In this document: piece by piece, positions 4,690-6,946 of the stretch | How positions within the stretch are numbered: position 1 is the first letter of the stretch | How the letters are laid out: each line of letters begins with the position of its first letter | Origin: Candidatus Saccharimonadota bacterium | GTDB lineage: Bacteria > Patescibacteriota > Saccharimonadia > Saccharimonadales > Saccharimonadaceae | DNA: 6,946 nt | Direction of reading: 5' to 3' | NCBI GenBank assembly: GCA_030536095.1 | Contig: JAUNQQ010000042.1 | Location: 1 to 6,946 of the forward strand | Program-made: the position numbers and the translations under genes | Notes under the pieces: model-generated | The model's database searches: none | Told to the model about the DNA's origin: nothing | The model's input: the letters and a program-made list of their open reading frames with translations, nothing else

Positions 4690-4698
4690 TGGTATAAT
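4690..4698 (+). promoter_or_regulatory. tRNA promoter, extended -10 (TGG-TATAAT)
   Basis: TGG at 4690-4692 followed by perfect TATAAT at 4693-4698. Any -35 would fall inside the preceding terminator and is poor. Expected +1 is near 4705, only about two bases before the mature tRNA 5' end, so hardly any leader would need removal. Confidence 0.65.
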
Positions 4699-4706
4699 TC
4701 AGGTGC

Positions 4707-4782
4707 GGGGGCGTAGCTCAGTGGTTAGAGCAGTCGGCTCATAACCGATTGGTCGAAAGTTCAATTCTTTCCGCCCCCACCA
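4707..4782 (+). tRNA. tRNA with CAT anticodon: probably tRNA-Ile2 (lysidine), or elongator tRNA-Met
   Basis: Full cloverleaf: acceptor GGGGGCG/CGCCCCC (7 bp), discriminator A, encoded CCA (4780-4782). The anticodon stem GTCGG/CCGAT has loop CTCATAA, so CAT lies at 4740-4742; the T-stem is GAAAG/CTTTC. It is not the initiator: the first pair is G-C, and the three G-C pairs typical of initiator anticodon stems are absent. The body (GTGGTTAGAGCAG, CGGCTCATAACCG, GGTCG) resembles, from memory, bacterial tRNA-Ile2, whose C34 is changed to lysidine by TilS to read AUA, more than elongator Met. The acceptor stem, however, lacks the C-G pairs used by E. coli TilS. The isotype is open. Confidence 0.93.
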
Positions 4783-4918
4783 TTAGGTAGTTTTTTGGCT
4801 GAAATTCTGTTCTCCTTGAATGTTTTGAATAGCGTAAGATGATACGTGTTGAATTCTGGGATTTAAAAAATGGCTATTAGTGCAGATTTTATAAATTAAG
4901 GGATAGATAAGTATATAA
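4783..4918. other. Intergenic gap between the CAT tRNA and the recX stop
   Basis: This AT-rich stretch separates the plus-strand tRNA from the convergent recA-recX operon. A T-run at 4791-4796 follows the tRNA but no hairpin precedes it. No stable hairpin was found for recX either. A 13-codon ORF here lacks a ribosome binding site. I see no gene. Confidence 0.6.
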
Positions 4919-5800
4919 TTAGTCATTGTTCATTGATTCTATAGCGGATTTTGCCATGTCATAGCTAAAACCTTTTCTTACTAGGTAAGCGAGTAGTTTT
5001 CGATCATCATACTTACCGCGTTTTTTTTCGATAATTTTCTGCATTTCTTCATCGTCATTTCTATCGCTGTTGTCAATTGCCGTAGAAATAATATTTTCGT
5101 CTACTCCTTTAGATTTTAATTCCATTTTTAGGACTTTCATACTTACACCTTTATTGGCGTTACGATTTTCAATGAAGAATTCAGCGAATTTTTTATCATC
5201 TAGATACCCATGTTCATCAAGTCGTTTTAGGACACCTGTTATATCTTCATCCCGAATTTCGGGTAGAGGTTTTGTTCTCTGGCGAAAAGATTGGGATCTT
5301 GGACGATTATCTTCTTTGTAAGAAGAATTTTGACTACGAAAATCACTGTGTGGATGATAACTTTTTCTACCAAAATATTCATCATCCTGTTTTTGTTCAC
5401 GATTACGCTGGATCTGGAGATTATCAAAACTCCGCTTCTGTTGTTTCCTTTTTAGATAGTCGTAAACTTCTTTTCTGCTATGTGGTTTAGCTAGAGTCCA
5501 TTCAAGAGTACGTTGGTAAAGTTTTCCGAATTCCGAAATGTGCTGAAAATCTTCTATTTCGCGCTCCGTCAGACTCATTCCGGTCCGGATTTTATAGTCA
5601 ACCACCTGAGATAAGTCTAAAGAAAATGAGTATTTTTCATTGACAAAAATATTCGCACGGTTAGGATTTTTTACCGCCTGTGAAATTCTAGTAATGACCA
5701 GTTTTTTTGGTTCATTTCCTTCTGTTTTTAGCGAAGCGATATGCAACGGAATACTTGGCTCACTTTCTGGAGCCTCTAGACTATTCTGTAAAATATCCAT
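4919..5800 (-). CDS. recX: RecX-family regulator of RecA, with a long polar insert
   Basis: RecX binds RecA filaments and limits their growth and activity. The 293 residues are long for this family (usually about 150-270). An N-terminal extension (1-33) precedes ITRISQAVKNPNRANIFVNEKYSFSLDL and a LAKPHSRKEVYDYLKRK helix (about 103-119), the first RecX repeat. A 60-residue insert rich in Arg, Lys, Gln, Asp and Ser (about 120-180) follows. The second repeat then begins with ITGVLKRLDEHGYLDDKKFAEFFIENR (187-213) and KGVSMKVLKMELKSKGVD (217-234). A third, C-terminal repeat (about 249-288) ends with LLAYLVRKGFSYDMAKSAIE. The gene starts two bases after the recA stop, so it belongs to the recA operon and is likely translationally coupled. 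The only Shine-Dalgarno-like AAGGA lies 15 bases upstream, inside the recA end. No terminator is evident after its stop. Confidence 0.92.
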   Translation of the reverse strand: MDILQNSLEAPESEPSIPLHIASLKTEGNEPKKLVITRISQAVKNPNRANIFVNEKYSFSLDLSQVVDYKIRTGMSLTEREIEDFQHISEFGKLYQRTLEWTLAKPHSRKEVYDYLKRKQQKRSFDNLQIQRNREQKQDDEYFGRKSYHPHSDFRSQNSSYKEDNRPRSQSFRQRTKPLPEIRDEDITGVLKRLDEHGYLDDKKFAEFFIENRNANKGVSMKVLKMELKSKGVDENIISTAIDNSDRNDDEEMQKIIEKKRGKYDDRKLLAYLVRKGFSYDMAKSAIESMNND

Positions 5801-5802
5801 TA

Positions 5803-6921
5803 TTATTTAGCCGTATCCTTCTTTTTTACTGATGGCGCCTGAGTAGTTTTATTGGATTCCTCAGTATTAGAATCTTCCTTCTCGTCTTCTGTATCGTCAT
5901 TTTTGGGGGTTGCTTTTTCCCTTACTTGCTTCTCAATCTTAGCCATAAATTCTGGGTCTTCTTGGAGTATCTTTTTTACGGCTTCGCGACCCTGGCCAAT
6001 TGTCTCGTCTTGGTATTTTATAAAGGCTCCTGAACGTTGCAAAATGCCAAACTGCACCGCTAAATCCAAAACATCTCCAACCTTACTGATGCCCTCGTTG
6101 TACATAATATCAAATTCTGCAGTCCTGAAAGGAGGGGCGATTTTATTCTTTACGACTTTTACTTTTGTCCGGTTACCGGCAATATTGTCACCGTCCTTTA
6201 ATTGTCCAATACGGCGAATATCAAGTCGAACAGAGGCGTAAAACTTCAGCGCATTTCCACCCGTTGTAGTTTCTGGATTACCGAACATAACCCCAATTTT
6301 CATACGAATTTGATTGATGAATATGACGGTTGCTTTAGTCTTGCTGATTACGCCAGTCAATTTTCTCATTGCCTGCGACATTAGTCTAGCCTGAAGCCCC
6401 ATCTGGGAATCGCCCATGTCTCCCTCAATTTCCGCCTGTGGCACTAGCGCAGCAACGGAATCGACTACAATTAAATCGACTGCACCTGAGCGCACTAAAG
6501 TCTCACAGATTTCGAGAGCCTGTTCACCATTATCGGGTTGTGAAATTAAGAGGTTTTTTGTATCTACGCCAATGCGTCTAGCATAGGCTGGGTCAAGCGC
6601 ATGCTCAGCGTCAATGAAGGCTGCTTGACTTCCTTGTTTTTGGATTTCCGCAATAGCATGAAGCGCCAGTGTAGTCTTTCCTGATGATTCTGGACCATAG
6701 ATTTCAATAATCCGACCTTTCGGAAAACCTCCGCCGAGCGCCAAATCTAGAGAAAGCGATCCGGACGAAAATAATTCGACGTCGATTTTTTGCGTATTAC
6801 CGAGTCTCATAATTGAGCCGTCACCAAATTGCTTTGTAATTTGCGAAATTGCTAGGTCGAGCGCCTGACTTTTTCCATCCTGATTTTCCGTTTTATCTAC
6901 AGAAGTTGCCTTTTTCTTCAT
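5803..6921 (-). CDS. recA: RecA recombinase
   Basis: RecA coats single-stranded DNA, pairs it with a homologous duplex and exchanges strands using ATP. The 372-residue sequence is complete, with Walker A GPESSGKT (76-83), the catalytic glutamate in FIDAEHALD (Glu106, E. coli Glu96), Walker B LIVVDS (150-155), DNA loop L1 around 166-178, and [20 protein letters not shown] (203-222), which holds the ATP-sensing Gln204 and loop L2. The C-terminal domain (about 280-336) is followed by a low-complexity acidic tail (341-357) ending in KKKDTAK. A Lys-rich N-terminus precedes the polymerisation helix. Every active-site residue I checked is present. ATG 6921 is fixed by AAAGGAGG (6933 to 6926). It leads the recA-recX operon. 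No LexA-type box is visible, but only 25 upstream bases are in the window. Confidence 0.98.
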   Translation of the reverse strand: MKKKATSVDKTENQDGKSQALDLAISQITKQFGDGSIMRLGNTQKIDVELFSSGSLSLDLALGGGFPKGRIIEIYGPESSGKTTLALHAIAEIQKQGSQAAFIDAEHALDPAYARRIGVDTKNLLISQPDNGEQALEICETLVRSGAVDLIVVDSVAALVPQAEIEGDMGDSQMGLQARLMSQAMRKLTGVISKTKATVIFINQIRMKIGVMFGNPETTTGGNALKFYASVRLDIRRIGQLKDGDNIAGNRTKVKVVKNKIAPPFRTAEFDIMYNEGISKVGDVLDLAVQFGILQRSGAFIKYQDETIGQGREAVKKILQEDPEFMAKIEKQVREKATPKNDDTEDEKEDSNTEESNKTTQAPSVKKKDTAK

Positions 6922-6925
6922 AATT

Positions 6926-6945
6926 CCTCCTTTTAAATGATTGTA
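6926..6945 (-). promoter_or_regulatory. recA Shine-Dalgarno and candidate -10 at the window edge
   Basis: Minus-strand AAAGGAGG (6933 to 6926) lies four bases before the recA ATG. TACAAT (6945 to 6940) is a 5-of-6 match to a -10 and would start transcription near 6933, giving a leader of about 12 bases that just keeps the Shine-Dalgarno. The -35 would be outside the window, so the promoter part is tentative. Confidence 0.4.
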
Positions 6946-6946
6946 T

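Noticed and set aside
4914..4919. Plus-strand TATAAT just before the recX stop
   Set aside because: No -35, no TGn extension and no plus-strand gene downstream; AT-rich chance match.
5070..5490. Plus-strand ORFs at 5070-5321 and 5272-5490 and a minus ORF at 5239-5427
   Set aside because: All are alternative frames of recX, opened by the low-complexity insert. None has translation signals or recognisable features.
5852..6384. Plus-strand ORFs at 5852-6241 and 6202-6384
   Set aside because: Antisense shadows of recA, whose protein is unmistakable.
1..6946. Recoding of TGA, suggested by seven of seven stops being TAA or TAG
   Set aside because: No in-frame TGA is found in any real gene, and Trp and Gly use TGG and GGN normally, so there is no sign of the TGA-Gly code of Gracilibacteria or Absconditabacteria.
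1..6946. CRISPR array, insertion sequence, prophage or transposon ends
   Set aside because: No repeated spacers, transposase motifs, terminal inverted repeats or integrase were seen; the window looks like ordinary housekeeping chromosome.

Overview
The window reads as a chromosomal segment from a small-genome bacterium of the Candidate Phyla Radiation, most likely a Saccharibacteria (TM7)-like lineage. This is inference from gene content, not from a marker match: a ComEC with no C-terminal metallo-beta-lactamase domain, a RecX with a long polar insert, several lineage-type small or unrecognised proteins, very compact spacing and tRNAs with encoded CCA. All seven visible stop codons are TAA or TAG and no TGA lies inside a gene, so the standard code fits.

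Layout. Bases 1-881 (minus) carry a DUF362-family protein cut by the left edge. A tRNA-Arg(TCG) follows upstream of it on the same strand (934-1008). From 1131 a plus-strand comEC runs rightward. Its last 153 bases are antisense to a small four-helix membrane protein gene (2616-3062, minus). That gene and a plus-strand FtsB/DivIC-type division gene (3117-3530) diverge from a 54-base promoter region. Next come an unrecognised two-helix membrane protein (3618-4301), a 68-residue protein with its own promoter and strong ribosome binding site (4437-4643), an intrinsic terminator and a CAT-anticodon tRNA (4707-4782). The right third is a minus-strand recA-recX operon (6921 down to 4919).

How the genes work together. 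recA and recX form a clear unit of recombinase plus modulator. ComEC would import single-stranded DNA that RecA could recombine, so the window holds two steps of natural transformation, though nothing shows they are co-regulated. The FtsB-like protein and its neighbours concern the envelope and division.

The most interesting signals are regulatory. Three neighbouring genes (starts at 3062, 3117 and 3618) have -10 boxes 6 to 9 bases before the only plausible start codon and no usable Shine-Dalgarno, so they look leaderless. recA, comEC, the DUF362 gene and the 68-residue gene have Shine-Dalgarno sequences. Several promoters share an extended -10 (TGnTATAAT). The comEC start sits in a perfect inverted repeat whose loop carries the Shine-Dalgarno. 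The comEC tail and the opposing membrane gene overlap with their codons exactly back to back.
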